Part shown: positions 1 to 11,693 of the stretch, one piece after another
How positions within the stretch are numbered: the stretch's first letter is position 1
Layout of the letters: each line of letters begins with the position of its first letter
From: Nereocystis luetkeana
Taxonomy: Eukaryota; Sar; Phaeophyceae; Laminariales; Laminariaceae
Assembly (NCBI GenBank): GCA_031213475.1
Contig: JARUPZ010000019.1
Span: 4,437,062-4,501,061 of the forward strand
Length of the DNA: 64,000 nucleotides
Reading direction: 5' to 3'
Made by a program: the position numbers and the translations under genes
Notes under the pieces: generated by a model
What the model was told of the DNA's origin: nothing
The model's input: only the letters and a program-made list of their open reading frames with translations
Databases searched by the model: none

Positions 1-2485
1 CAATAACAAAAGCACTGCCTCCTACAGCTGCACCTTAGCATCAGATACGATAGAGGATAGGATACCTGCCACTGTACTGGTGCGTAGTTACTTCTCCTAC
101 CCTATTATGGTATACCTGGTCAAGGTAGAACCTGTACTGAGGTACCAGATAAGATATCCTACTACGAGTATTGCTACATTCCTGGTACCTGGACAAGAAA
201 CGTGGTTACCGGAACAGTGAGCAGCGGATGGCACTACCACACAGCTACTGCTGGTGTTGTTGCCGTTGCGTTCTATCGGTACCAGATAGCAAGTGCCTGA
301 CAATATGCAAGGTAGTCTACCAGATAACGCCTGTGGTACCTCTGGTGTCTGGTATGACAAGGACGGCACTACAGTTACCAGGTACCATGCTTACAGCAGG
401 AAAAGGTGGCGCTACAGCAGCAAAGTGGGAGTACGGAGCACCTGTATTTATACCAGATACCTGGTACGTACGTACAGAGTAGTGTTCGTATTATACATAC
501 CTGGTACGACGATACCGGGTATGTACGAGATGTACCTGCGTATCATAGCTTGTGAAGAAAGACGGGAGCTTGGCCATCACAATCAAGGAGCCAACCCACA
601 TCACGACCATGCCACAGCAGTTAGGACAGCGCGAGCAGCGCCAACGCCATAACCAGGACGCGGTCTGGTTGGGGGAATGGGATGTGGTGGCCGGCTGAGC
701 TCCATACATGAACCGACCGCTCCCACCCACTGCTGTGCTGCACTGCTGCTGCCCATTGCCCATATCATCTGGTTCGTACGTACAGCGTATCATCTTACTT
801 ATCTTGCCTCATATTCTGACAGTCCCGCCAGAGAGTTTCTGGTTCACGTCGTTGCAAGGCGACTCAACGAACGAACTAACGCCACAAACAGCCTATGCCC
901 TGCCCACGAAGCCCAACACCAGTCCTATACCAACTGTACGCGCAGTTGACGCTGTTAGGGTGGCACTCACTCGTCGTTTCTCGGCAGTGGTCTTGCCAGG
1001 GATGCTGTTCAGGGTGAACGAAGGGCCTGTGACAGGCTGGCGACTGGATGCCTTGCTCGCGCGCTTATGAGCGCCATCAGCTCCATTCTTGGAGATCTTT
1101 GAGCCTCCACCGGGAAGCATCGGTTTTCGAGACCTATGCGCGTGCCAGGCTCTGTTGGCCTAAGCACTGTGCGGCGGCGGCGATGCGATCCAAGTAAGCG
1201 AAGCGACTCTTAAATTTTGCAAGATGGTGATCGAAAAAAACTGTTGTTGGTCTCTCGCAAGAGGGGTTTCCATTATCTAAGGCTTTCTTCATGTGGGGAC
1301 ATTTGGCTGGATTTGCCACTCACAGGCTTGGCAAGCGCGCACGCAGTGCGTGACTCAGCGCAGTGGGCAGCGAGTGGCGCTTCGAGGGAATGTTGACGTC
1401 GAAGCTCCACAGGAGCATTTCTTCCCTGGAGGCGTTTGATTGCAGGGTCATCAAGGTGGGCGAGGGCGACCTGCTTTCCGCATGTCCTCGTTTTTTGTTT
1501 TTGAACATTTTCCCCCGACGTTTTTGCGCACAAGCGAGCACACCTCGTACCACGCCCGCCTGTCTGCCTCGCTCCGCGTACGACTCGCCGCATTGCTTCT
1601 TCATTGCAGAAAAGAAGCCTCGTAATTGTTGTTGAGCTTGCCGTAGATGCCGGCTGCTCTGCCTTATGTAGAGTAGATAATACCCTTCTTACGCGGGCGC
1701 TATAAAGTCTGAATGACGGGCCACGAGGTCGCAGGAGCGTGTTTATTGCATACCGCGGGGGCTACCTCTCGTGTTTGCGTTCTCTTGGACGAATCAAGAC
1801 ACAGAGCTCTAAAAATACCTCTCACCTCTCTAAATGACGGAGACGTGCGTGGAGGTGCGTGTGCAAAGCTGCGGAAAATATATTGCGGTTCGGCGACCAG
1901 CGATCAGCCTTCCGCACGGCCCCGTTCCGTCCGTCACCGAAACAATGCGGTCAAGACATCCGAGCAGTAGAGTCAAAAAGCTACCAGTGGTATTATTTTA
2001 AGAAGACGAACACATTGACACTTGACACAGCAAAGCACTCGTCGAACAAACCTGGCTGAACATGCTCCAGCACCGCCATTATTACGTAATTGAGCGGAAT
2101 CGTTCAATGTTTTACACCCCCATCCTTGTACGTATGCCTCCTTCGACGGCAGGCAGCACAGCAGCAGTATATAAATACAGCTTTCCAACAACAACAGCAG
2201 TGCACAGGTCAGCAGAACATAGAACATGCTTCAGCATGCTCAAAAACTATTAATAGCTATAAATAGCACCTTTGCGATAATTTCAGCGGAAGCGAAAAAA
2301 AATAGACACCCCCCCGCCCCACCCCTCAGGTCAATGGTCAAATGACTGAGGCAAGCAACAATTGAGTACGAGTACCACCACCCCAACCCCCCCCCCCCCT
2401 CTCCCCCAACCCCAACCGGCTGGCCACCTTTGTCCCACTCCCACCCCATCCCCCTTTCCCTTCCCCTTCTTTTCATCCACACAAC
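1..2485. other. Gene-poor spacer with recurring short words
   Basis: I recognise no gene here. The first 530 bases are dense in variants of the words TACCAGGTA and TACCTGGTA, which recur through the window. Between about 893 and 1604 several overlapping minus-strand open frames look protein-like, for example the stretches FFDHHLAKFKSRFAYLDRIA and MLLWSFDVNIPSKRH. They resemble no family I can name and could be decayed transposon coding sequence. Poly(C) tracts near 2310-2410 lead into the first exon of the next gene. Confidence 0.5.
2310..2380 (-). repeat. Dispersed repeat R3 (reverse copy) with poly(C) flank
   Basis: The stretch GGTCAATGGTCAAATGACTG followed by GAGGCAAGCAACAA is the reverse complement of a module seen at 8585, 15417, 28225 and 53846. 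A C-run lies on one side, as in the other copies. Confidence 0.5.
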
Positions 2486-5399
2486 ATGTTCCGCGTCACG
2501 CTGTCTGTCCGCTGGAGAAAGCCTGATGGTAGGGATGTTGCCGCCCTTGCTCAAGTGCTGCGGGTCACCCTGGAGGAAGCCAGAGCGGTGCAGATGAGCT
2601 GGGCCGAGAAGGAGGCTATCATAGGCTGGATGCACAAGAACAGGAAGTTCATCCCGACACCGTGCGCCGGGCTCTGCGGGTGAGTTACACCTCGGTCGAT
2701 ACTCGCGACTACAACAGACAGTAGCATATACGACCACAGGCATTTTGCTATACAGTGTAGTGCTGGTATATATACCGGTATTTTACAGGTGCAAGGCAGC
2801 AGTACTCTCAGGTACTCTCTGTGTTGTACAGCAGTATGATTTTCGTACAGGTTCAAGATGTATTCTTGTTTGCTGGCGTCCATTATTCTGTCCTCGTGTT
2901 ACGCACATGTGATATGTTAACCAAAAGAGAAAGAAGAAAGTGTTTGAAGTTTGCTTCCATGTTAATTTTGTTGCTGCTGTTTTCGTTCAAACTACGATAG
3001 TGACGAGCAACCCCCCCCCCTACCCCCTCCCACTCCCGCCCCCCCCCCCTCCCTCTCCCTCACCCCCCCCCCCCGCCCCCCACCTCTCCCCTTCTCACCC
3101 CCTCCCCCCTAACCCCGTACGCCCCCACTTTCATTCAACGAACGCCACTTCTCGGCCCTTTAGGCAGCTGGACACCCGGCTCAGCTTTACTTTCCTCCCC
3201 GGCCTGTCCTGGCCGGGGCAGGTAGCCTCCACCGCGCCGCCGGTATACGGCGGTGGCGGTGGCGGTGGCGGCGGCCTCGGCCGAGTCGACCCCGCGAAGA
3301 GGCGCAATCTCGCGGGCCTGCCCCCTCCCCTGGGCAAGTACACGTTGGAGGCCGCCGCGGCGGCGGCGGAACTGGCGGGGGCGGGGGCCGGGGGGGGGGC
3401 GGGGTCGGGGGTCGGGGCAGGGGGGGCCGGGTCGGCGGGATCAGTGGCATCAGCAACATCGAGAGCGTCATCAGGGACGCAAGGAGCGCAAGGAGGCGCG
3501 TCGGTAGCAGTATTATCAGGGGGAGGAGGAGGAGGAGGTGCGTCGGTAGTTTCGTCGGCCGCATCGTCCGTGGCACCATCATCGGGAGCTCCAGGAGCAT
3601 CGGGAGTATCAGGAGTATCGGTATCATCGGCGGCGGCTGCGGCGGCGGCGGCGGCAGGAGCAGTAATGTCGCCACCAATATCCGGGTCCTCTTCCTCCTT
3701 GCTGTCGTCGCTTGACAGGCCGGGCGTTATGGTGGGGGCAAAGGGCGGGGGTGGGACCCTTTCCGGCACAACAGGCGGAATCGGAACCGGCGGAGGTGGT
3801 GGCGGTGGCGGCAGATCGGGGGTCGAGGACGGGAACTACTCGTCCACGGACGATGAAGCGGGTGCCGGCGCGATCGGATTGGGTGTAACGCCGCGTGGTA
3901 AGTTGTGTTCCGGGAGGGGGGCGGGTTGGGAGGATGGGGTGCGAGGAGGGGAAGGGGGGGGGGAGGGGGGGAGGTGTACTCGATAGGAGAGATGTACTCG
4001 ATTTCAGGCATGGCCGTGGTCGTATGACCATAGACCCTCGCATCCCTACAATGCCGGGACGGAGCATGTCGGATTTTCACACCACAGGCAGACATTGCTT
4101 GCACCAAGCGCGAAGCGCCGTGAGGTGTCTGGCGAGTCGCATGAAGGGTGAGCTGCATCCTACTAAGATCCGCTTTCGAGGCGGCCTTGCATAGGAATGA
4201 CAGCTTCAATGAATTGATATTATTTCCGGTGTAGGCATTTCCAGGGGGAGGGGGTGGGGGGGGGGATGAAGGAGGAGAAGGAGGGGTTCGCGCCGGGCTT
4301 GTAGGGCGGCAGTTCTTTTGTTTTTTAATACGGCATTGAACCGTCATGACCTAACCTACGGTCCCAATCCGCGTTGCTTCGTGTGGCGAATGATGAATAC
4401 TAAATTTTGTTCACCACGTTTTCGTTTTTGCTCCCTCTGAAGCCCCCCCCCCCAACAGGGTTAATTTAATAGCGTTTTTTGTCTGTCTGTTTTGACGAAA
4501 ACGTGGCACTCCCGGCTGGTGTCGACTTTTTTTCTCGTCTTGTTTTCTTCGTTTTATTGCTCGATTCGTGCGGCCTTCGCGAGGCCAACGAGTTCCCATC
4601 TCTCTGCTGCTGTTGTTAGTGTTGTTGGTTTTTGGAGTTGTGATAAAAAGTGATGTTGGTGGTGGTGTTGGTGTCGGTGTTGGTGTTGTTGTTTTTGATG
4701 CTGCTATTGGTGGTGGTGTCGTGGTGGCGGTGTTGGTGTTGGTGTTGGTGCTGGTAGTGGTGATGGCGGTGGCGGTGGTGGCAGTGTTGGTGGCGTTGCT
4801 AGCCGTAGTGGGAGTGTTGGTGGTGTCGTTGGCGGTGCCCCGACATTCCTCGATCGCCCCTCGGCGACATTCTCCTTCCTTCTCCCGTTGCCTGGTCGCC
4901 CGACCTCTCTGCATACGTCGCAAGTCACGCGCCGACTATGCGTTTCTACACGCTGCTATTACACTTTCATGGTAAAGTGGTGCTTTTGTTTTAATCTATT
5001 AGTAGTACGGGGGACCATAGTTAATAGGACCAAATATTGTTAGTAAAAATGGTTAAATATATAGGTTTTTATGTAGACCATGGGTCCTATTAACTATGGT
5101 CCCCCGAAATAGTATTGATGGAAAAGGGAAACAGAGTTCCTAGAATTGTTGGTTTAGGAGAGCGAAACATATATATATATATATATAATATACACATAGG
5201 GTACACGAAAAAAAAATCGGCACCCGCCCCCTTTTGTTTGAGTCCCAGACAGGGGAGGGGTATACTATAATCGTGCAAAACAAAAAATTGAAGAAAACTT
5301 TGTCATTTGTTTTCTGGCGACAACCCCAACCCGCTGTGTGCGTACCGGTACGTAGTTTTTATTCAATTCCGACATGGTGGCGGCTGTGACTCCGTTTTC

Positions 5400-5434
<35 letters not shown>

Positions 5435-8420
5435 TGTTTTGTGTGCTCCTGCCGAGATCGAATAGGCGCTCAGAACTATTACGGGGGACCATAGTTAATA
5501 GGACCTATGGTATACATAAAAACCTACAAGGTATATATTTAACCATTTTTAGTAACAATATTTGGTCCTATTAACTATGGTCCCCCGTAATAATCTTTTG
5601 CAAGCTTGGTATATTCATAAAATTAAAAAACCAACAGCTGTGAGATCGAGGATTTCGTCGAAACTCATCTTTGCCAGCTGTGTGTGATACTGACTTCGAT
5701 CGCGCGTACTCCGACGGGGTTTCTATGGCCTCATGGCAGGGTATGCAGAGACAAAATCTGAAGCTCCAGAATTCAAGGAGTGGGTTTTCTATATCTGGGG
5801 AATAAATATAATATCTACAACTACTGCAGTAAATCACTGAACGCGATACTACTACAAAAACAAGACCTCAAGTAGTGTATACCTGGTAGAGAAACAAAGC
5901 CCGCCAGGCCTACTGATCTATGAAGTGCTTGTGCTATAACAAGAAACTACACCCGCCAGTCCGTACTGACGTGTGAGGTGATTATACTGATGTTAATACT
6001 CTCTTGTTCTTTGCTGGGCTTGCTTCTATCAGACCCGGCAAGCTCAGGTCTAGGGTCTCCCGAGATGCTCCCCTCGGTGCTGGAGCAGGGGACGGTGGAT
6101 GTCAATGCGCTTGAAGAGGCGGATAATACCTTCCTGCTGCAGCCGACCCCCCAGGGGTTGAGGAACTACTGCATCATCCAGAGAACCAGGTTCAGTTTTT
6201 TTTTTTCAAGTTGCGGGTGTCGCGATTAACGGTTCAGTTTTGTTGGGCTACGTTTTGCTTTTTTGGGTCACGTTTTGTTTGTTTGTTTGTTTGTTTGTTT
6301 GGGGGCTTTATCTGTTTTGTTTTGTTTGCTTGTGTGTTCTGTCTGTTTGCTCGGCTTGCACGATTTATTAATAGTTGGTTGTGCGATGTGTTCCTTGTTT
6401 TTTGTGTTGCCGGGTTGTCTCTCTCTGTTTTCCTCTCTCTCGACCCCTCTCTCGCTCGACCGGAGAGCAGGGCGGCGGCAAAGCAGCGCCTCGAAGAGAG
6501 AGATGCCGGACACGCAAGATGTTGTCGGATCACGGCTCGTTCATCGCTGCTGCTGCTGCTGCAATACCGTGTGCTTCTGTATCAAGTATCAATCAACAGT
6601 CAAGCAATCAACAATCAGTTCGATCAAGCTCGTTGTTGACTAATTTATGTGCAGTTTCCAGTTGTTGTTCCTTGTTCTTGATTGTCCAACCTCCCCCCCC
6701 CCCCCCCACCCCGGCCTCCCTCCCATTCCCTGCCCCCCTTCTCATCCCGCCGCACCCGACCAGACCCAAACCCAAACCCAACCCACCCTAACCCAGCCCA
6801 TCCCATCCCAACCCCCGTTATCACTACCGCCTCCGCCGCCGCATTGCAGGTCAACCATCCGAACATACTTCAGGCTGTTCCTGCAGGAGCAGCGGCCTCT
6901 CGCCGACTCCTCCCCTCCCCAAACAGGCAGCGGGCCGGGAGGGGGGTCCGCGGGGGCGAATTCGACCGAGAGCGGCGGCTCGAGTTCAGTCGGAGGCGGC
7001 GGCAGTGGTAGTGGCAGTGGCGGAGGCGGTAGCGGTGTGGGGGGAGGAGGGGGGGGTACTAGCGGAGGCATGGAAGCCCTTAGAGCGTTGCTTGCGGCGG
7101 GCGGTGTCGGAAGCGGTGGCGGCGGAGGGGGTGGGGGGAGTGGCGGCGGTGGTGGTGCTGGTGGCGGCGTGGCGGCGGGGGTGGGGGGGTACGGAGACGG
7201 GGGGGTCGGGGGGGGTCGGTTCTTGCTCTCGAGCAAGCGGTACCGGTCCTCCAGGTCTCGGTCGGCGAGCTATGTCTGGAGCAAGAACGGAGTCTGGAAG
7301 GTTTGGCCAAAAAATGTATACTTCGAAGTATATGACTACCGTATGTCAATGGTGTTGTCGGCGACTACTAATAGGTAGGTCGGTGTATTTTGTTAATGTT
7401 GATACCTCTGCCTTTGTTGATGGCTATGCCCATGGCTCTGTTGATGGTTTTGTCTATGGCTTCGTTGGCTACCAGGTATGTCTTATGATTTCGGCCAGGT
7501 CGATGGCTTGGCTGATGGCTGCGCTGATGGCTGTGTCCGTGGTTATGATATATCGATGGCTCTTTTTTTTCTTGCCATATATGTATACATGCACGCAGGG
7601 AGGGGGTGGCGGGGGGGCAGCGTGCACCGTGGGAGGCATGAATCGGATTTTTTGTCAGGGCGGCCGGATACGCTGTCTCCCGCCTTATGAGGTGCACCGC
7701 CGCGTATCGAGGATTGAGTAACGATGACCACCGCCCTGTTTCCTCCATGTCGCCCCATGTCTCAGTCCCCGCCCAGCCTGCGAGCCCAGCTTGGCCCGAC
7801 CGAAGGACGCCCACCTCTATCAATAACCTAACAATCAATAATTAACCCAGCGCCCCCCTCCCCCCACTCCGCACTCTCTTTCTCCCCCTGCCACCCCATC
7901 TGCTCATCTCACCCCCTTCTCCCCCCCACACTCTCTCCCCCCCCCCCCCCCCCCCCACCCCCTCCTTCCCCCCTCTCACTCCCCTCCGAACTTCCGTCCT
8001 CTCCCTCCCCCCCCCCGCTTCTCCCATGTACAGGATAAGCACGCCCTGGCGAAGGTGGCAACCCATCCATGGGGCGCCAAGGGCGAAGGCACGATGAACT
8101 CCCCCTCCCTCATCGGCACCCACGCGCTCTCCCTCGTCAGCCCGGCTTCCTCCTCCTCCGGCACCGCCGCCGCCACCCCCTCCACGGCCACCGCCACCGC
8201 CACCGCCACCTCCACCAACTCCGCTACCGCCACCGCCACCGCTACCGGTAACTCTACCGCGTTTCCTGTGTCTTCTGGTGGGTCTGCCGTTGCCAGCTCT
8301 CCGCTCGATGACGGGTCGGACGGGAAGGCTCGCAGCCCTGCGCTGTCTGTTTCTAGTGGGAGCTGTGGCGGTGGTGGCGGCGGCGGGGGGGGTGGAGGCG
8401 GGGGGGGCGGGGGGCAGTAG
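2486..8420 (+). CDS. Tubby-like domain protein (multi-exon, 3' end unresolved)
   Basis: Tubby-family proteins bind phosphoinositides through a C-terminal beta-barrel and act in membrane tethering, ciliary trafficking or transcription; the role here is unknown. Exons by splice site and phase: A 2486-2679 (ends GG|GTGAGT, phase 2), B 3164-3897 (acceptor TTTAG, donor GTAAGT, phase 1), C 6033-6189 (acceptor ATCAG, donor GTTCAG, phase 2), D from 6850 (acceptor TTGCAG). All three A-D joins keep frame. Exon C ends with FLLQPTPQGLRNYCIIQRTR and exon D continues STIRTYFRLFLQEQ, then after a Gly/Ser insert FLLSSKRYRSSRSRSASY; these match the order of the first tubby strands, including the basic FLLxxKRxRxS segment. 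Exon B is mostly Gly/Ala/Ser low complexity. Exon D may end at 7300 (AAG|GTTTGG), joining in phase to a possible exon at 8034 (acceptor GTACAG, DKHALAKVATHPWG). The end of the tubby domain was not found. Family call fairly sure; exon E and the 3' end are guesses. Confidence 0.6.
3950..4245 (+). repeat. Dispersed repeat R2, near full-length copy with poly(G) start
   Basis: A G-rich run is followed by TGTACTCGATAGGAGAGATG, a CATGGCCG/CGTATGACCATAGACC segment, a GCGCGAAGCGCCGTGAG hairpin and an end near TTTCCGGTGTAGGCATTTCC. The same order of segments recurs at 9887-10187 (reverse), 10788-11076, 14250-14520 (reverse) and 42497-42691 (reverse). It lies in a tubby intron. I see no coding capacity. 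Confidence 0.7.
5006..5108. mobile_element. MITE family A, copy 1
   Basis: A miniature inverted-repeat element of about 103 bases in the second tubby intron. Its ends, ACGGGGGACCATAGTTAATA and the mirror TATTAACTATGGTCCCCCG, are inverted repeats. The AT-rich core contains TTGTTAGTAAAAATGGTTAA and ATATAGGTTTTTAT. The right end has a one-base change. Confidence 0.85.
5478..5592. mobile_element. MITE family A, copy 2 (opposite orientation)
   Basis: Same terminal inverted repeats as the copy at 5006, with the core in the opposite orientation (ATAAAAACCTACAAGG, then AACCATTTTTAGTAACAATA). TTACGGGGG...CCCCCGTAA is flanked by TA on both sides, as expected of a TA target-site duplication. Confidence 0.87.
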
Positions 8421-8584
8421 GGGCGGGAGCGGGGGGGGGAGTGGAACGGAGAGCGGTGGGTACCGTGGGCTGGAAGGAGGGAACCCTCCCTGGTGAGAGC
8501 GGTGTCTTTAGTTTTGTTCTGGTAGTGGATTTTTTTTTATGGGGGGGGGGGGGGGGGGGGGAGGGACGTACACGCACTCATTCG

Positions 8585-8665
8585 TTCTTTTGACCATTGA
8601 CCACGTCCCTTTCGAGACGGAGCACCGTTCCTACTCCTCTATTAGAGACACCTCCGACATTTAGG
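8585..8665 (+). repeat. Dispersed repeat R3, after a poly(G) run
   Basis: A run of about 20 G near 8540-8560 is followed by CTCATTCGTTCTTTTGACCA, then TTGACCACGTCCCTTTCGAG, ACGGAGCACCGTTCCTACTC and a CACCTCCGACATTT tail. The same series recurs at 15417, 28225 and 53846 (plus) and at 14085 and 17577 (minus). Confidence 0.65.
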
Positions 8666-8712
8666 CGCTCATTGCGTTGATTCCAATATATTACATAGAA
8701 TTTTTCTGCCAA

Positions 8713-8915
8713 TCTTATCCCCTTCCTGCTCGGCCGCCTGCGGCCACCATCTATCTCCTATGACCGCGATCGTTTTCTCGCTGCGATCTCGTGTGCCAAA
8801 CTCCTTGCTGATATGTCATCGCGTTCCTTTTTCGCCACCTGTGGCCACCATCTATCTCCTAGGAATAGCTATCGTTCTCTACCTACTACGTTTCAATAGT
8901 GTACCAAACTTATGT
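8713..8915 (+). repeat. Degenerate tandem duplication, about 110-base period
   Basis: Two adjacent units share GGCCACCATCTATCTCCTA, a following ATCGTT[TC]TC segment and a GTGTACCAAACT-type end. The second unit starts near 8825. No gene is visible in it. Confidence 0.55.
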
Positions 8916-9605
8916 CATACTTCGAAGTATTCTTCTATTTCCCTCATCTTTTCTTCACACATCCCGTTCCGGGGATGGGTTTCCGGGGGGGTGGTGGGAT
9001 GTGGGGCGCGGAGGGGGGGGGGGGGGGCGGGGGGGGGGGGGGGGGGGGTGTACTCGATAGGAGGTATGCGGGGGGGGGGGGGGGGTCATGCCGAGTGGGG
9101 GGTAGCGTGGCATTGGGGGGTAAGGGGGAAGGGGGGGAGGGGTCAGAACTCAGAACTGTGTGTGTGTGCGGGACGAATATGATCGGCATGCGTGTCGGTG
9201 GTATCGAAATCAAGGCGGCTCGAGGTGGCTTGAACTCAAACGAAACCAGGGGCTGCCTAAATGAACGGACGCTTACGGAACGGAGGCGTTTCTGATGTTG
9301 AGGGCATGACGCACTGTTCTTTCTGCCCGGAGGCGTGCAGTTGCCAAATATAGGAACCAGGCCGCCGCCGCGTCTGTGTTCCTTGTTTGGCCGCAAGAAA
9401 CGAGCCAGGTGTGCGCCCAGTTACAGTTTATGATTCACACCTAAGCGTACGTCTTAGAGATCCCTCTATTGTGTTATCCTGCGCCCCCCCCCCCCCCCCC
9501 CCCCCCCCCAATGCTCCCCCCTCGCTTCCTCGCCCCCTCTGTTCGACGTTTTTCTCTTCCGGTTCTCTTTGTGTTTTGGCCGTCTGTACTGACTTATCTC
9601 TTGCC

Positions 9606-10187
9606 TTATCTATCCCCCCCCTCCCATTATATATAGGTTGGGTTGGCGTCGGTTGGCAACGACACTGTAAAGCATGCCGCTCCTATGTGAGCTAGACAAC
9701 CAGGGTACCGCTTTTTCTTTTTCTTATTATTTTTCTTTTTGGCGGTCGGTCACAGCTGGTTGTCGAGCTAGATTGTTTGTGCGAGGTGAACAACCTTTAC
9801 TCCGCACAAGTGGGGATGATCGTATCACGTAGTGTTTATGGTAAGGCACCCAAGAGGCAGATACATAATACTCCCATTGCTGTCTCTGGAAGTGGCTACA
9901 CCAGAAATTAATTTATATTAAATTAAATCAATTCATCCATATGCAAGTCTGCCTCACAAGCGGTACCTAGTAGGATGCAGCTCACCCTTGACGCGACTAG
10001 CCAGACACCTCACGGCGCTTCGCGCTTGGTGCAAGCAAAGTCTGCTGGTCGGTGAAAACTCGACGTGCTCCGTCCCGGAATTGTAGGGATGCGAGGGTCT
10101 ATGTTCATACGACTACGGCCATGCATGAGATGGAGTGCATCTCTGCTAGCGAGTACACCCCCCCCCCCCCCCCCCCCAACCCCCGTC
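9606..10187 (+). repeat. Left arm of a long inverted repeat
   Basis: This stretch is the reverse complement, with scattered differences, of 10757-11340. Matching landmarks include GGTTGGGTTGGCG (9636) against CGCCAACCCAACC (11299-11311), CTGGTTGTC near 9755 against GACAACCAGCTG near 11190, and CTCTGGAAGTGGCTACACC (9884) against its complement near 11053. The inner end is an R2 repeat in reverse orientation finishing in a C-run. Confidence 0.75.
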
Positions 10188-10475
10188 TCATACTACTGTA
10201 CTCACTTATCTCTTGTCTTATCTATCACCCCCCCCCCGCCCCCCCCCACTGCACTAACTTCTCTTGCCTTATCTATCACACCCCCACACCCCCATCTCAT
10301 ACTACTGTATCACTTACCTCTTGTCTTATCTATCACCCCCCCCCCCCCCCCCCCACCCCCCTCTGCTGTACTCACATCTCTGGCCTTATTTATCCCCCCC
10401 CCCTCCCACCCCCCGTATCATACTACTGTACTCACTTGTCCCTTGCCTTGCCTTATCCACCCCCCCCCCCCCCCC
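10187..10475 (+). repeat. C-rich minisatellite, about 60-base units
   Basis: About five units of the form CTCATACTACTGTACTCACT, a TTATCTCTTGTCTTATCTATC-like segment and a poly(C) tract follow each other with small differences. Open frames here are proline-rich by-products of the C tracts. Confidence 0.75.
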
Positions 10476-10510
10476 CCCACCGAACCATCGCATCCAACCA
10501 TCGCATCCAA

Positions 10511-10760
10511 CCAGCTGGGCCGTAGTGGTGAACGTACAATCGGAGGGGAGGCGCGCCTACTCTACGCTGCCGCCATCGTGCCAGACCCTAGCGCGGCGGC
10601 GGTAGCTGGGGCGGCGACAGCGCTCGGAATGGGCAGCGGTGGTAGCGGGAGCGGTGGGGGGGGAAGCGGCGGCAGCGGCGGCAGCGGCAGTGGCGGTGGT
10701 AGTAGTGGCGGCGCTGAACAGAGCACGGAGGCGTCCTTAGCGGAGGGACTGAGGTACGGG
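10511..10760 (+). CDS. Possible Gly/Ser-rich exon between inverted-repeat arms
   Basis: After an acceptor-like ATCCAACCAG at 10510, an open frame reads LGRSGERTIGGEARLLYAAA and continues into an Ala- then Gly/Ser-rich stretch of the same style as the tubby exons. It could be a further exon of the gene at 2486, since the GGEARLLYAAAIV segment is faintly like the later tubby strand that reads RRELAAVxYxxNV. No donor could be chosen because the frame runs into a G-run. It may equally be a captured fragment or chance coding-like composition. Confidence 0.25.
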
Positions 10761-11340
10761 GTCGGGGGGGGGATGGGGGGGGGTGGGGGGGGGGGGGGTG
10801 TACTCGATAGGAGAGATGTACTCCATCTCATGCATGGCCGTAGTCGTATGATCATAGACCCTCGAATCCCTACAATGCCGAGACGGATCATGTCGGGTTT
10901 TCACCGACCAGGCAGACTTTGCTTGCACCAAGCGCGAAGCGCCGTGAGGTGTCCGCGAGTCGCATGAAGGGTGAACCGCATTCTACGAAGAACCGCTTGT
11001 TCGGCGGACTTGTATATGGATGACAGCTTCAATGAGTTATTATAATTTCCGGTGTAGCCACTTCCAGAGACAGCGATGGAGTACTATGTAACTGCCTCTT
11101 GGGTGCCTTACCTTGAACACCACGTGATGCGATCATTCCCACTTGTGCTGAGTGAAGGTTGTTCACCTCGCACAAATGAAGCGACTCGACAACCAGCTGT
11201 GACCGACCGCCGAAAAAAGAAAGAGAAAAAAAAAGCGGTACCCTGGTTGTCTAGCTCAAGTAGTGAGCGGCATGTTTTACAGTGTCGTTGCCACCCGACG
11301 CCAACCCAACCTACATACAATAGGGGAGGGGGGGCAGGAA
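10757..11340 (-). repeat. Right arm of a long inverted repeat
   Basis: Mirror of 9606-10187. It begins with a G-run and TGTACTCGATAGGAGAGATG, contains a full R2 copy (10788-11076), then CGGTGTAGCCACTTCCAGAG, GTGCCTTACC, GTGAAGGTTGTTCACCTCGC and GCAACGCCAACC-type landmarks, and ends in a G-rich stretch shortly before the assembly gap. Confidence 0.75.
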
Positions 11341-11400
11341 GGATGGGGATGGGAAGGGGGGAAAGGGGGACGGGGGGTTTACTCATGTCATGCATGGCCC

Positions 11401-11500
11401 NNNNNNNNNNNNNNNNNNNNNNNNNNNNNNNNNNNNNNNNNNNNNNNNNNNNNNNNNNNNNNNNNNNNNNNNNNNNNNNNNNNNNNNNNNNNNNNNNNNN
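11401..11500. other. Assembly gap (100 N)
   Basis: Exactly 100 undetermined bases follow a G-rich stretch and the CATGCATGGCC head of an R2-like repeat. The true length is probably unknown. The 3' part of the tubby-like gene could be lost here. Confidence 0.98.
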
Positions 11501-11659
11501 TCGCGTAGCTCAAGGCGCAGGGCTCCGTTGAACCCGAAAGTTGGCCCAGACTGCTTGCATGTATGTGTGTCCGCTGGTGAATCCGCGCGGTATACACGTC
11601 AACGTCGGGAGCGGTTTGGGGCCCGATTTCGCGAGGATTGAAGTTTCCATGCATGGGGG

Positions 11660-11661
<2 letters not shown>

Positions 11662-11691
<30 letters not shown>
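11662..11691 (+). repeat. (ACAG)n microsatellite
   Basis: About seven to eight perfect tandem copies of the tetranucleotide GACA. Confidence 0.95.

Positions 11692-11693
<2 letters not shown>

Noticed and set aside
893-1604. Minus-strand gene from the overlapping protein-like frames
   Set aside because: No family resemblance and no consistent splice phases; described only as spacer content.
3131-3769. 212-residue open frame on the minus strand opposite tubby exon B
   Set aside because: It is a Pro/Asp/Ala-rich mirror of the Gly/Ser-coding exon on the plus strand, which has phase-matched splice sites.
10052-10500. Long proline-rich open frames
   Set aside because: They arise from poly(C) tracts of the minisatellite and change frame with each tract length.
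11662-11691. CRISPR-like array
   Set aside because: It is a simple tetranucleotide repeat without spacers, in a eukaryotic genome.
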